A stretch of DNA of 45,322 nucleotides from contig NZ_LLZI01000245.1 of NCBI RefSeq assembly GCF_001509485.1, positions 1-45,322 of the forward strand, in the 5' to 3' direction. The notes under the pieces were generated by a model. That model was given only the letters and a program-made list of their open reading frames with translations. It searched no databases and was not told where the DNA came from. Positions 9,137-19,711 of this stretch are shown one piece after another. The translations under genes and the position numbers were made by a program. Each line of letters starts with the position of its first letter. Position 1 is the stretch's first letter. This stretch comes from Streptomyces sp. NRRL F-4489. Lineage in GTDB: Bacteria; Actinomycetota; Actinomycetes; Streptomycetales; Streptomycetaceae.

Positions 9137-10074
9137 GCGTGCGCACGCCCCGGCTGCCGCGCACGGCCCGGCTGCTCGGCCCGCAGCGGCGGAATCTGTG
9201 GTTCTGGGTGTTCGTCGGGCCGTTCGCGGCCGGGCTGGCGCTGTTCACCTACGTTCCGCTGGCGTGGAGCGTCTACCTCAGTTTCTTCGACGCGCACAAC
9301 ACCGTGAATCCGACGGAATTCGTCGGACTGGGGAATTACGCGTCGATGCTGGGCGACAGCGCGTTCCTCAGCAGCCTGGGCACCTTTCTGCTCTTCACCG
9401 CGTTCATCGTGCCGGCCACGTTCGCGCTGTCGCTGGCGCTGGCGCTGATGGTGAACCGCCTGCGGATCGCCCAGGCGTTCTTCCGGTCGGTGTTCTTCCT
9501 GCCGACCGCCTGCAGTTATGTCGTGGCGGCGCTGATCTGGAAACTGTCAATTTTCAACGGAGTACGGTTCGGGCTGGCGAACACCGTGCTCGGCTGGTTC
9601 GGCGCCGACCCCACGGCGTGGCTGTCCACCACCAGCCCGCCGTGGTACTGGCTCGCCCTCGTCACCGTACGGCTCTGGCTCCAGGTCGGCTTCTACATGA
9701 TCCTCTTCCTGGCCGGGCTGCAGCGGATCTCCCCGCAGCTGTACGAGGCGGCGGCGGTGGACGGCGCGCGGCCGGGCTGGCAGGTCTTCCGGCACATCAC
9801 CTTCCCGCAGCTGCGCGCCACGTCCGTGGCGGTGGTCCTGCTGCTGGTGATCAACGCGTTCCAGGCGTTCGACGAGTTCTACAACCTGCTCAGCGACTCC
9901 CGCGGCTATCCGCCGTACGCCCGCCCGCCGCTGGTGTACCTCTACTACACCGCGCTCGGCCGGGACCAGAACCTCGGGCTGGGCAGCGCCGGCGCGGTGA
10001 TCCTGGCGCTGGTCATCGCGGTGGCGACGGTGGCGCAGGCCCGCTGGTTCGGCCTCGGCCGCAAGGAGGACTGA
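9133..10074 (+). CDS. ABC sugar transporter permease 1 (MalF/UgpA type)
   Basis: A 313-residue inner-membrane permease with six hydrophobic segments and the EAA loop that docks the ATPase (EAAAVDGARPGWQVFRHITF near residue 213). The GTG start overlaps the stop of the binding-protein gene (GTGA), indicating translational coupling. It ends six bases before the second permease. Together they form a classical CUT1 importer. No ATPase gene is present here. In Streptomyces, CUT1 systems commonly share the MsiK ATPase encoded elsewhere, so that is the likely energy source (inference). Confidence 0.93.
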   Translation: MSVRTPRLPRTARLLGPQRRNLWFWVFVGPFAAGLALFTYVPLAWSVYLSFFDAHNTVNPTEFVGLGNYASMLGDSAFLSSLGTFLLFTAFIVPATFALSLALALMVNRLRIAQAFFRSVFFLPTACSYVVAALIWKLSIFNGVRFGLANTVLGWFGADPTAWLSTTSPPWYWLALVTVRLWLQVGFYMILFLAGLQRISPQLYEAAAVDGARPGWQVFRHITFPQLRATSVAVVLLLVINAFQAFDEFYNLLSDSRGYPPYARPPLVYLYYTALGRDQNLGLGSAGAVILALVIAVATVAQARWFGLGRKED

Positions 10075-10080
10075 CCGACG

Positions 10081-10917
10081 ATGCACGATGCCCTGATCCG
10101 GGCCGGCCGGGCGCTACGGGTGGTGCTGCTGGTGGCCCTGGCGCTGCTGTTCCTCGTCCCGTTCTATCTGCTGGTCCGCAACGGCCTGGCGAGCGAGGCC
10201 GACATCACGGCGCCCAGCTGGACGTTCTTCCCGCGCGAGCTGCACTGGTCGAATCTGACCGAGGTCTTCTCCGACCCGGACCTGCCGCTGGCCCGGTCGC
10301 TGCTCAACTCCGCGCTGATCGCGGTCGCCACGACGGTCGGCACGGTCGTGCTCGCCTCGATGGCCGGTTACGGCCTGGCGCGTATCCCCTACCGCCATGC
10401 CTCGCTGGTCTTCTACGCGATCCTGGGCACCCTGATGGTGCCGGCGGCCGTGACGTTCGTGCCCAGCTTCGTGCTGGTCTCCACGCTCGGCTGGATCTCG
10501 ACCCTGCGCGGTCTGGTGATCCCGACGCTGTTCAGCGCGTTCGCCTGCTTCGTCTTCCGCCAGTCGTTCCTCGGCTTCCCCCGGGAGCTGGAGGACGCGG
10601 CGCGGGTGGACGGGCTGGGGTACTGGCGGACGTACTGGCGGATCGTGGTGCCCAACGCCCGGCCGGTGTTCGCGGCGGTCGGCACCATCGTCTTCATCGG
10701 TGCGTGGAACTCCTTCCTGTGGCCGCTGGTGATCGGCCAGGACCAGTCGGCGTGGACGGTGCAGGTGGCGCTGTCGACGTTCACCACCGCGCAGAACCTC
10801 CAGCTGCACAAGCTGTTCGTCGCGGCCGGCGTCTCCATCGTCCCGCTGCTGGTGGTCTTCCTGCTGCTCCAGCGCTACATCGTGGCGGGCGTCGAGCGCA
10901 GCGGTATCGACGACTGA
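10081..10917 (+). CDS. ABC sugar transporter permease 2 (MalG/UgpE type)
   Basis: A 278-residue second membrane subunit of the CUT1 importer, with an N-terminal helix (LLVALALLFLVPFYLLV) and an EAA loop reading EDAARVDGLGYWRTYWRIVV near residue 171. The ATG lies six bases after the upstream permease stop, with AAGGAGG just upstream. It is the last gene of the three-gene operon. No glycosidase, kinase or LacI-type regulator is attached, so the sugar cannot be inferred from context. Confidence 0.93.
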   Translation: MHDALIRAGRALRVVLLVALALLFLVPFYLLVRNGLASEADITAPSWTFFPRELHWSNLTEVFSDPDLPLARSLLNSALIAVATTVGTVVLASMAGYGLARIPYRHASLVFYAILGTLMVPAAVTFVPSFVLVSTLGWISTLRGLVIPTLFSAFACFVFRQSFLGFPRELEDAARVDGLGYWRTYWRIVVPNARPVFAAVGTIVFIGAWNSFLWPLVIGQDQSAWTVQVALSTFTTAQNLQLHKLFVAAGVSIVPLLVVFLLLQRYIVAGVERSGIDD

Positions 10918-11266
10918 CCGCGCACGGGCCGCGGCCCCGGGGGTGGCCCCGGGGGTGGCCCCGGGGCGCGGTTCCCGGTACGGTGCGTGCCATGTGCACG
11001 TACCCGGTCTTCCGTGAGGCGGTGCCGCGCGACCGCGGCCCTCACGGCGCGTGCGCACCCCGCGGCCTGAGCTTCCTGCGCCGCCGCGGCCGGGTCGGCT
11101 CTCCCCCGGCCGGCTGTCCCGGCTGTCCCACCGCGTCCTGACCCGGACGCCCCGCCGAGGCCGGTCCGCCGCTCTACTCCCCCGCTCCGCCGCGCGCCGC
11201 CTTCTCCTCCGTACGCGGCCCCGGACGCGACACCGAACCACTCAACTCCCCTTGCAGGAGGCCCCG
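10918..11266 (+). promoter_or_regulatory. Leader region upstream of the dioxygenase gene
   Basis: 349 bp between the ABC permease and the TauD-like gene. It starts with near-identical direct repeats of a GGCCCCGGGGGT unit (about 10933-10973). A 49-codon open frame follows at 10992-11141. The last 125 bp before the TTG start are C-rich and unstructured to the eye, ending in GCAGGAGG at 11255-11262. The promoter is probably here but I cannot place it with confidence. Confidence 0.4.
10992..11141 (+). CDS. Possible small Cys-containing peptide (49 aa), doubtful
   Basis: An ATG-initiated frame begins MCTYPVFREAVPRDRG and has cysteines at positions 2, 21, 42 and 45. There is no good ribosome binding site. 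A TACGGT hexamer eight bases upstream could be a -10 element for a leaderless message. Cys-containing leader peptides precede several sulfur-assimilation operons in actinobacteria, and the next gene belongs to the taurine dioxygenase family, so a regulatory leader is conceivable. The cysteines here are dispersed rather than clustered, and chance open frames are common at this GC content. Confidence 0.25.
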   Translation: MCTYPVFREAVPRDRGPHGACAPRGLSFLRRRGRVGSPPAGCPGCPTAS

Positions 11267-12193
11267 TTGACGACTTCGACCCCCGCCCTCCGCCCCTTCC
11301 GCATCCCCGCCGACGGCCTCTACGAGGGCCGCCGCACCCTCCGCCGCACCCCGGACGACTGGCACGACCGGCCCTACGAGCTGTTCGAGGTGATCCCCCT
11401 GGCGGCGACGATCGGGGCGGAGATCCGGGGGCTGGATCTGTCCCGTCCGCTGTCCGCGGCACTGCGGGCGGAGCTGAACCGCGCGCTGCTGGAGTGGAAG
11501 GCGCTGTTCTTCCGCGAGCAGCATCTGACCTCCGCCGCACAGCGCCAATTCGCCGCGCATTGGGGGGAGTTGGAGACCAACCCGCTGCTGGCCCGGGGCG
11601 ACGCGAAGGAGGTGGTGAGGTTTGACAAGGCGGCCGGCGCGGTCCCGACGTTCGAGAACGTATGGCACGCGGACGTAACCTTCCGCGCGCGGCCCGCGAT
11701 GGGCGCGGTGCTCCAGCTGCGCGAGGTCCCGGAGGCCGGCGGCGACACGATGTGGGCCGATATGGCGGCGGCGTACGACAATTTGCCGGCGGAAATCCGG
11801 GCACGGATCGACGGCGCGCGGGCGGTCCACGACTATCTCCCGGGCTTCGCCCGTTTCTGCACTCCCGCTCAACTCGCGCCGTTCCAGGAGGAGTTCCCTC
11901 CGGTGGAGCACCCGGTGGTGCGGCGCCACCCGGAGACCGGGCGGCGGACGCTGTTCGTGAACGCGTCGTTCACCACCCGGATCACCGGGCTGCCGGAGGC
12001 GGAGAGCGACCGGCTGCTGCGGCTGCTGTGCCAGCAGGCGCACGTCCCGGAGTACCAGGTGCGGTGGCACTGGCGGGCCGGGGACGTGGCGTTCTGGGAC
12101 AACCGCGCCACCCAGCACTACGCGGTCTTCGACTACGGGAACCGGCGGCGGGTCGCTGAGCGGGTGGCGATCGCGGGCGACCGCCCGTACTGA
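11267..12193 (+). CDS. TauD/TfdA-family Fe(II)/2-oxoglutarate dioxygenase
   Basis: A 308-residue non-haem iron dioxygenase. The 2-His-1-carboxylate facial triad is visible: HAD in WHADVTFRARP near residue 134 and the distal His in NRATQHYAVFDY near 283, followed by the 2-oxoglutarate-binding Arg in NRRRVAERV. The family converts taurine, alkyl sulfonates, alkyl sulfates or 2,4-D-type substrates with 2-oxoglutarate and O2. The start is set at TTG 11267 because GCAGGAGG sits five bases upstream and the family's N-terminal LFEVIPLAATIGAEIRGLDL follows at the expected distance. The frame is open further upstream without homology. No sulfonate transporter is adjacent, so the substrate is open. Confidence 0.9.
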   Translation: MTTSTPALRPFRIPADGLYEGRRTLRRTPDDWHDRPYELFEVIPLAATIGAEIRGLDLSRPLSAALRAELNRALLEWKALFFREQHLTSAAQRQFAAHWGELETNPLLARGDAKEVVRFDKAAGAVPTFENVWHADVTFRARPAMGAVLQLREVPEAGGDTMWADMAAAYDNLPAEIRARIDGARAVHDYLPGFARFCTPAQLAPFQEEFPPVEHPVVRRHPETGRRTLFVNASFTTRITGLPEAESDRLLRLLCQQAHVPEYQVRWHWRAGDVAFWDNRATQHYAVFDYGNRRRVAERVAIAGDRPY

Positions 12194-12236
12194 CGCCGGG
12201 TCATGTCCCGGGCCGGGGCCCGCCGCGGAGGATTCC

Positions 12237-13232
12237 TCACCCGGCGGCCGGGCCGTCGCCCTGGGCGCCGCCGCGCAGCAGGGCGGCGCCCAGCGGCGTC
12301 AGGGTGTGCAGCACGGCGTTGCCCTGGCGCAGCGTGGACAGCAGGCCGGCGTCCCGCAGCACGGTGGCGTGCTGGCTGGCCGACGCCGGCGAGACATCGA
12401 CCCGGCGGGCCAGTTCGCTGGTGGTGCAGCCGACGCCGATGCCCTGGAGGATCGCCGAACGGGTCTGGCCCACCAGGCGCCCCAGCGAGCGGTCGGCCGG
12501 GACGGGCGGCGTCAGGCGCGGTACGGGGTGCTCGACCGGGTAGACCAGGACGGGCGTGAGGTCGGGGTTGTGGAAGGTGACCGGGGTGCGCCGGCAGAAG
12601 TACGAGGGCAGCAGGAGCAGTCCGCGGCCGCCGAGGTGGAGGTCCCGGTCGACGGGGTAGTCCGCCTCCAGGACGGGCGGGCGCCAGCGCAGCATCGGCG
12701 GCAGGGACGCCAGCAGCCGGTCGGTGCCGCCGTCCAGCAGGGCCCGGCCGCGGGCCGCCCGGTCGGCCTCTATCCGGCTGCGGACCCGGTGCCAGTACGG
12801 GGCGACGGCCGCGTCGTGGTAGCTCTGGAGTATCCCGGCGAGCCGGCCCAGCGAGCGGGTCTCGCCGTCCGCCATCGCCCGTATCCACCCGGGCAGCGGG
12901 CGGCCGTCGGCGGCCGCCAGCCGGCCCAGCTCGGCGTGCAGGCGCTCGGCGGGCGTCTCCCGCAGCGCGCCCAGCGCCTCGTCCATGCCCAGCAGTCCCT
13001 CGGCGGGCGTCAGGAAATCCGGGAAATAGCCGCGGCTGGGCACCAGGGGCGCCAGCAGACGCGTTTCGCCATTCAACCTTCCGCGGGTTTCCGATCGCCA
13101 ACCGCCGAACGTGGAATCGTCGCGCCGGTCACGGAGCCGGTGAAAGCTCAATACCGTCTCCCACAGCGCGTCGGGGCGTGCGGCAATCCGCACGCGGGCC
13201 AGATCGAGTCCACTGAAATGGACGCGTAACAC
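12237..13232 (-). CDS. ArsR-like winged-helix transcriptional regulator (long form)
   Basis: A 331-residue protein with a C-terminal winged-helix DNA-binding domain (TRSAILQGIGVGCTTSELAR, VSPASASQHATVLRDAGLL, near 245-300) and a large N-terminal domain of the kind found in long ArsR-like regulators of Streptomyces (often annotated DUF5937; recognised from memory). The GTG start is chosen from the LRVHFSGLDLARVRIA opening, typical of the group; the ribosome binding site is weak. It is convergent with the dioxygenase gene, whose stop lies about 44 bp away, so control of that gene is possible but unproven. No metal-binding cysteine pair of classical ArsR is visible. Confidence 0.85.
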   Translation of the reverse strand: MLRVHFSGLDLARVRIAARPDALWETVLSFHRLRDRRDDSTFGGWRSETRGRLNGETRLLAPLVPSRGYFPDFLTPAEGLLGMDEALGALRETPAERLHAELGRLAAADGRPLPGWIRAMADGETRSLGRLAGILQSYHDAAVAPYWHRVRSRIEADRAARGRALLDGGTDRLLASLPPMLRWRPPVLEADYPVDRDLHLGGRGLLLLPSYFCRRTPVTFHNPDLTPVLVYPVEHPVPRLTPPVPADRSLGRLVGQTRSAILQGIGVGCTTSELARRVDVSPASASQHATVLRDAGLLSTLRQGNAVLHTLTPLGAALLRGGAQGDGPAAG

Positions 13233-13515
13233 CGAACCCCCACCCTTTGGTTATCTCCGTCGGCCCCCGGCACGCCTGAGTATGCACGCCACCACGGGCG
13301 GTCACCATGCCCTTTTGGCCAGAGTTGAAAGGGGTCGCGGCGACCCCCCTCCGGACGGAATGCTGGAGGCAATTCAACGGCGCTGCGCACGGCCCGGATT
13401 GCTCGATCCCGTGGGGGGTGATGGGCAAACAACCGGCCGGGCGGTGCCCCGTTGGAGGCCGCCTCCCACGCCGACTGGGAGGGCGGCAGCTCCCGAGGGG
13501 GGAGTCCGGAGAAAA

Positions 13516-13549
13516 GCGAGGGCGGGCCTGTGCACGGGCCCGCCCTCGC
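13516..13549 (-). terminator. Second hairpin downstream of ppdK
   Basis: Twelve perfectly complementary bases (13516-13527 with 13538-13549), GC-rich, loop of ten bases. It follows the first terminator by about 60 bp in the direction of ppdK transcription. In that direction it is followed by a short run CTTTTC, a weak U-tract. Confidence 0.65.
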
Positions 13550-13607
13550 CGCCGTTCCCAGGGGCCCTCCGCCCCGTCCGCAGCCCCCCGCTCCCCGCAC
13601 AGAAGCC

Positions 13608-13639
13608 GAGGGCGGCACCTCCGCACAGGTGCCGCCCTC
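13608..13639 (-). terminator. First hairpin downstream of ppdK
   Basis: A perfect 13-bp stem (13608-13620 with 13627-13639) with a six-base loop CCGCAC, about 85 bp after the ppdK stop. There is no U-tract, as is usual for terminators in Streptomyces. Confidence 0.75.
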
Positions 13640-13724
13640 GTGGGGGCCGGAGTGGCGGCGGGGTGAGGGTCAAGGGCGTCCGCCGCCGGTTCCGGGGGTT
13701 TGCGGGGCCGGGTGGCCCCGGGGG

Positions 13725-16460
<2,736 letters not shown>

Positions 16461-17032
16461 GGCTCTGACTCCTCGCCGACGGGCTGCCCTGACGGCGAGG
16501 AACATACCCAGATCAAAGGCGTATGGGTACGTCCACTTGGTCTACATGCGTGCGTAACCCGGCGTCCGCCACCAGATCGAAAGTGATCATGCGTTTTCAC
16601 CATCGTTTACTACCCGAATGCATCAATGCGCTCCGCAGTCGGACGGGCGGCGATTGCTACGCACAGCGAGGGTTCACTTGATGGGTTGAACGGATGGCGG
16701 GTGGCACCGGGTGCCACCTATGCGAAAGGTGGAGTATGCGTCAGAACGCTCATCTGAGCGGTACCCCTATCAAGGGTGGCGAGAATCACGCGCTCATGTG
16801 TGAAGAGGGTCCATCATTTGGACGATGCGGGGACCCGTGATCGCCGGAGGCGCCGCCGCAGATCCGGGGCCTTTTTCCGTACTGCGGGAAGATCGGCGCA
16901 GTATTCGGCCACCCCCGGCGGGCCGTCCACCGGGGCGCGCCGGGGCGCCGCTAACCGGCCATAGTTCGACGGGGGCCTCCGGCGGCGCGAACGGCCGCGG
17001 AAGACCCCCGATGTCGTATACGGAGCGGCGGT
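16461..17032. promoter_or_regulatory. 572-bp non-coding region upstream of ppdK
   Basis: It lies between ppdK (start 16460) and the dusB stop (17033). Contents: an inverted repeat TACCCA-N13-TGGGTA at 16505-16529 close to the ppdK start; a perfect palindrome GGTGGCAC-CGG-GTGCCACC at 16700-16718; a GCTCATCTGAGC palindrome near 16749-16760; and a stem formed by GGGTCC (16807-16812) and GGACCC (16831-16836) with an inner CATC/GATG pair. The last part has the dusB terminator (16971-17009). The region is unusually rich in small palindromes and long enough for a regulatory RNA, but I recognise none. Confidence 0.5.
16971..17009 (-). terminator. Hairpin downstream of dusB
   Basis: GGGGGCCTCCGGCGG at 16971-16985 pairs imperfectly with the segment ending CCCCC at 17005-17009, giving about 12 of 15 paired positions. 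It lies about 25 bp after the dusB stop in its direction of transcription. Confidence 0.55.
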
Positions 17033-18169
17033 TCAGCCGCCCGAGGTGTCCAGTTCGGCGTCCTCGCCGACGCCCGCGCAGTCGTACGGGTCGCGCAGCC
17101 AGCCGTCCGGGAGCACCACGCGGTTGTTGCCGGAGGTGCGGCCGCGCGGACCGTCGGCGCCGGCCGGCCAGGACTGGTCCAGGTCGAGCGCGTGCAGGCC
17201 CTCCGCCAGCTCCGCCAGCGACGAGCTGATCGCCAGCCGCTTGCGCATCTCCGAGCCGACCGCGAAGCCCTTCAGATACCAGGCGACGTGCTTACGGAAG
17301 TCGATGACACCGCGGGCCTCGTCGCCGAGCCACTCGCCGAGCAGCGTGGCGTGCCGGACCATCACCGCGGCGACCTCGCGCAGGGTGGGCGCCGCCGGCG
17401 CGCCGCCGCCCTCGAAGGCCGCGACCAGATCGCCGAAGAGCCACGGCCGGCCCAGGCAGCCGCGGCCGACCACCACACCGTCGCAGCCGGTCTCCCGCAT
17501 CATCCGCACCGCGTCGTCCGCCGACCAGATGTCGCCGTTGCCGAGCACCGGGATCTCCGGGACGTGCTCCTTCAGGCGGGCGATGGCGTCCCAGTCGGCG
17601 GTGCCGCCGTAGTGCTGGGCGGTGGTGCGGCCGTGCAGGGCGACGGCGGTGACGCCCTCCTCGACGGCGATCCGGCCGGCGTCGAGGTAGGTGAGGTGGT
17701 CGTCGTCGATGCCCTTGCGCATCTTGATCGTCACCGGCAGCGGCCCGGCGCCGCTGACCGCCTCGCGCAGGATGGCGCGCAGCAGCGGCCGCTTGTACGG
17801 CAGGGCGGAGCCGCCGCCCTTGCGGGTCACCTTGGGGACCGGGCAGCCGAAGTTCAGGTCGATGTGGTCGGCGAGGTCCTCCTCGACGATCATGCGGACG
17901 GCCTTGCCGACGGTGGCCGGGTCGACGCCGTAGAGCTGGATCGAGCGGGGGCGCTCGCTCGCGTCGAAGTGGATCAGCTGCATGGTCTTCTCGTTGCGCT
18001 CGACCAGCGCCCGCGTCGTGATCATCTCGCTCACGAACAGGCCCTTGCCGCCGCTGAACTCCCGGCACAGCGTCCGGAACGGGGCGTTGGTGATCCCCGC
18101 CATGGGGGCCAGGACGACGGGAGGCTGCACCGAGTGCGGGCCGATCTGCAGCGAACTCATGCCCTCCAT
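17033..18169 (-). CDS. dusB: tRNA-dihydrouridine synthase (DusB family)
   Basis: FMN enzyme reducing uridines in the tRNA D-loop with NAD(P)H. The 378 residues show the FMN-barrel opening VVLAPMAGITNAPFRTLCRE (about 18-37), the catalytic Cys109 in LNFGCPVPKVTRKGGGSAL, KMRKGIDDDH near 150, ALHGRTTAQHYGG near 180 and GNGDIWSADDA near 212, which together define the family. Two starts are possible, 18169 or the ATG nine bases downstream; the first is kept because GGGA lies at a better distance. It is divergent from an MFS gene 66 bp away. It is slightly long for DusB because of an approximately 40-residue C-terminal extension including a WPAGADGPRGR linker. Confidence 0.93.
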   Translation of the reverse strand: MEGMSSLQIGPHSVQPPVVLAPMAGITNAPFRTLCREFSGGKGLFVSEMITTRALVERNEKTMQLIHFDASERPRSIQLYGVDPATVGKAVRMIVEEDLADHIDLNFGCPVPKVTRKGGGSALPYKRPLLRAILREAVSGAGPLPVTIKMRKGIDDDHLTYLDAGRIAVEEGVTAVALHGRTTAQHYGGTADWDAIARLKEHVPEIPVLGNGDIWSADDAVRMMRETGCDGVVVGRGCLGRPWLFGDLVAAFEGGGAPAAPTLREVAAVMVRHATLLGEWLGDEARGVIDFRKHVAWYLKGFAVGSEMRKRLAISSSLAELAEGLHALDLDQSWPAGADGPRGRTSGNNRVVLPDGWLRDPYDCAGVGEDAELDTSGG

Positions 18170-18235
18170 TGTCCCGCAACCGCACCGGGCACCCCGCCGG
18201 GGGCCGCCCCGCCCGGATCGTTGTAGCGTTCAACC

Positions 18236-19693
18236 ATGCTTGACCTCAGCCGCCGGCGGCGTCTGCTCGTCCTGGCGATCTGCTGCCTGAGCCTGCTGAT
18301 CGTCAGTCTCGACAACACCGTCCTGAACGTCGCCCTGCCGTCCATGCAGCACGAACTGCACGCCTCGGTCTCCGGGATGCAGTGGACGATCGACGCCTAC
18401 ACCCTCGTCCTGGCGTCGCTGCTGATGCTCTCCGGCTCGACCGCGGACCGGCTGGGCCGCCGCCGGATCTTCATGACCGGCCTGGTGGTCTTCACCGCCG
18501 GCTCCCTGCTGTGCAGCCTGGCGCCGGACCTGACGTGGCTGGTGGTCTTCCGGATGGTGCAGGCGGTCGGCGGCTCGATGCTCAACCCCGTCGCCATGTC
18601 GATCATCACCAACACCTTCACCGACCCCCGGGAGCGCGCCCGCGCCATCGGGGTCTGGGGCGGCGTGGTCGGCATCAGCATGGCCGCGGGCCCGGTGGTC
18701 GGCGGGGTGCTGGTGCAGAGCGTCGGCTGGCGCTCGATCTTCTGGATCAACGTCCCGATCGGCGCCCTGGCGCTCTTCCTGACCTGGCGCTGGGTCCCGG
18801 AGTCCCGCGCGCCGCGCCCGCGCCGGGTCGATCCGGTCGGCCAGCTGCTGGTGATCGCGCTGCTCGGCGCGCTGACGTACGCGATCATCGAGGCGCCGGA
18901 GGCCGGCTGGGACTCCCCGGAGATCCTGGCGTTCATCCTGGTCGCGGCCGGGTCGCTGGCGGCCCTGGTCGGCTACGAGCGGCGGCGCACCGAACCCCTC
19001 ATCGACCTGCGGTTCTTCCACAGCGCGCCGTTCAGCGGCGCCACCGTGACCGCGGTCGCCGCGTTCGCCGCGCTGGGCGGCTTCCTCTTCGTCAACACCC
19101 TCTATCTGCAGAACATCCGCGGTCTGTCCGCCCTGAACGCCGGGCTCTACATGCTGCCGATGGCCGGTATGACGCTGATCTTCGCGCCGCTGTCCGGCCG
19201 CCTGGTCGGCGGCCGCGGCCCCCGGCTGCCGCTGCTGCTGGCCGGCTGCGCCATGGCCGCCAGCGGCGTCCTCTTCGCCGCCTTCGACGCGGAGTCCACC
19301 ACCGGCCTGCTGTTCACCGGCTACGTCCTCTTCGGCATCGGCTTCGGCCTGGTCAACGCGCCGATCACCAACACCGCGGTGTCCGGGATGCCGCGCACCC
19401 AGGCGGGCGTGGCGGCGGCGGTGGCCTCCACCAGCCGGCAGGTCGGCTCCTCGCTGGGCGTCGCGGTGATCGGCGCCGTCCTGGCCGGCGGCGCGCACAC
19501 CGGTGCCACCCGCGGCGAATTCCTGGCCGCCGCCCGCCCCGGCTGGTGGATCATCGCCGGCTGCGGCGCCGCGGTCCTGCTGCTCGGCGCGCTGACCACC
19601 GGCCGCTGGGCCCGCGCCACCGCCACCCGTACCGCCGCCCTCTTCGACGACGAGACGGCCCGCGACCCGCACCGCACCCGCACCGGCTCGTAG
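18236..19693 (+). CDS. MFS transporter, DHA2 (EmrB/QacA) family
   Basis: A 485-residue, fourteen-helix drug:H+ antiporter. Helix 1 is followed by DNTVLNVALPSMQHEL (motif D1) near 22-37 and the family motif LGRRRIFMTGLVVF near 76. The gene starts at ATG 18236, 66 bp from dusB. The sequence just upstream (TAGCGTT-CAACC-ATG) lacks a ribosome binding site, so the message may be leaderless. It is a likely exporter of a toxic or endogenous small molecule. There is no adjacent TetR or MarR gene. It ends 18 bp before the stop of the convergent MmyB-type regulator. Confidence 0.92.
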   Translation: MLDLSRRRRLLVLAICCLSLLIVSLDNTVLNVALPSMQHELHASVSGMQWTIDAYTLVLASLLMLSGSTADRLGRRRIFMTGLVVFTAGSLLCSLAPDLTWLVVFRMVQAVGGSMLNPVAMSIITNTFTDPRERARAIGVWGGVVGISMAAGPVVGGVLVQSVGWRSIFWINVPIGALALFLTWRWVPESRAPRPRRVDPVGQLLVIALLGALTYAIIEAPEAGWDSPEILAFILVAAGSLAALVGYERRRTEPLIDLRFFHSAPFSGATVTAVAAFAALGGFLFVNTLYLQNIRGLSALNAGLYMLPMAGMTLIFAPLSGRLVGGRGPRLPLLLAGCAMAASGVLFAAFDAESTTGLLFTGYVLFGIGFGLVNAPITNTAVSGMPRTQAGVAAAVASTSRQVGSSLGVAVIGAVLAGGAHTGATRGEFLAAARPGWWIIAGCGAAVLLLGALTTGRWARATATRTAALFDDETARDPHRTRTGS

Positions 19694-19711
19694 CGGAAAG
19701 CCGGGCCGCCG

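Larger units (their letters stand above)
13233..13724. other. Gene-free gap with two terminators and a promoter region
   Basis: 492 bp between the ArsR-like gene start and the ppdK stop. The ppdK-proximal half holds two strong hairpins (13608-13639 and 13516-13549, listed separately). The remainder, 13233-13500, must hold the promoter of the ArsR-like gene; I see no clear -35/-10 pair or palindrome there. No RNA gene or coding frame with convincing features was found. Confidence 0.6.

Noticed and set aside
16461..16505. N-terminal extension of PpdK (15 more codons)
   Set aside because: The GTG at 16460 has a good ribosome site and the family's N-terminus follows it; the extension is Arg-rich and unsupported.
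16776..16964. A 62-codon plus-strand frame upstream of ppdK
   Set aside because: No ribosome binding site, Arg-run-rich product, and it overlaps possible RNA stems; not supported as a gene.
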